From positions 1-6,005 of the forward strand of contig JAFQOC010000351.1 in assembly GCA_017420845.1 (NCBI GenBank): a stretch of DNA of 6,005 nt, read 5' to 3'. Shown here piece after piece: positions 5,876-6,005 of the stretch. A program made the translations under genes and the position numbers. Within the stretch, counting starts at the first letter, position 1. Each line of letters opens with the position of its first letter. The stretch is from Clostridia bacterium. GTDB lineage: Bacteria; Bacillota; Clostridia; Oscillospirales; CAG-272. The notes beneath the pieces are model-generated. The model was not told the DNA's origin and did no database searches. It saw nothing but the letters and a program-made list of their open reading frames with translations.

Positions 5876-5906
5876 TTCGCATGATTCGAGGGGAATATGG
5901 TATAAT
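5876..5906 (+). promoter_or_regulatory. Extended -10 promoter for a gene beyond the right edge
   Basis: A perfect TATAAT (5901-5906) preceded by TGG makes an extended -10 element. The only -35 candidate is the poor TTCGCA (5876-5881) at 19 bases, so activity may depend on the extended element or on an activator at the 20-bp repeats immediately upstream. The 13-mer at 5895-5907 is identical to that at the lipoprotein operon promoter. Confidence 0.65.
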
Positions 5907-5922
5907 GGGAGCATACGGGTTG

Positions 5923-5936
5923 AATTGCAAATTGCA
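5923..5936. repeat. Two tandem copies of heptamer AATTGCA
   Basis: AATTGCA is repeated head to tail (5923-5929, 5930-5936) in the early leader downstream of the -10 box at 5901. It contains the palindrome TTGCAA. It may be a small simple repeat or part of an operator; nothing further supports either. Confidence 0.4.
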
Positions 5937-5990
5937 GTTTAGCGGTGAGTTTGAACATTCACATTCCGCTCGCATCTTGGCGGGGGTGCA

Positions 5991-6005
5991 GGGGGCGAAG
6001 CCCCC
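5991..6005. repeat. GC-rich hairpin, partial repeat cut by the window edge
   Basis: GGGGGC (5991-5996) pairs with GCCCCC (6000-6005) around GAA. The preceding bases CGGGGGTGCA (5981-5990) suggest the stem could continue beyond the edge as TGCACCC, making a much longer palindrome of a kind common in intergenic DNA of gut Clostridia. The other half is not visible. Confidence 0.5.

Noticed and set aside
5754..5942. Small + strand frame overlapping the end of rimI
   Set aside because: It reads through the operon terminator, the 20-bp repeats and a promoter. The apparent repeats in the protein only reflect the DNA repeat.

Overview
The window looks like a chromosomal stretch from a moderately GC-rich member of the Clostridia, most likely an uncultured gut Oscillospiraceae/Ruminococcaceae-type bacterium. 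The reasons are Bacillota-style expression signals (TTGAnn-17 bp-TATAAT promoters, often with an extended TGn -10; AAAGGA/AGGAG ribosome sites), Gram-positive-type lipoprotein and MFS genes, C-ending codon preference, and intergenic hairpin repeats of a style common in gut Bacillota. This placement is inference from style, not from a marker gene.

Layout, all genes on the + strand. Bases 1-408 are non-coding: an inverted repeat (15-50), a compact two-hairpin interspersed repeat (91-149), a terminator-like hairpin (233-270) and a strong promoter (311-339). This promoter drives a 696-residue membrane protein (409-2499). Its middle reads like an M48 (HtpX/Ste24-type) metallopeptidase whose HExxH zinc site has been lost, and helical, TPR-like repeats follow it. 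A second promoter (2560-2588) drives a 12-helix MFS transporter (about 2639-3991). A weak hairpin plus T-run sits on its stop codon. Next comes a short ORF (3975-4400) for one bacterial Ig-like (BIG2-like) domain with an acidic Thr/Glu tail. It has no export signal and its codon use differs from its neighbours, so it may be a remnant or acquired piece. A strong terminator (4407-4436) closes this part.

A third promoter (4488-4516) drives a probable two-gene operon: a small lipoprotein of unknown function (4582-5226) and, 21 bases later, a RimI-like GNAT N-acetyltransferase (5248-5757), ended by a strong terminator (5763-5798). The right end (5799-6005) is non-coding: 2.5 copies of a 20-bp tandem repeat just upstream of another extended -10 promoter (5901-5906), then a short leader and a GC-rich hairpin running off the window, presumably preceding a gene outside it.

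No pathway obviously joins the genes; they read as four or five transcription units. The most notable items are the apparent M48 pseudoprotease, the orphan Ig-like ORF, and the helically phased 20-bp repeats in front of the last promoter. No clear-cut new multi-gene system is visible.
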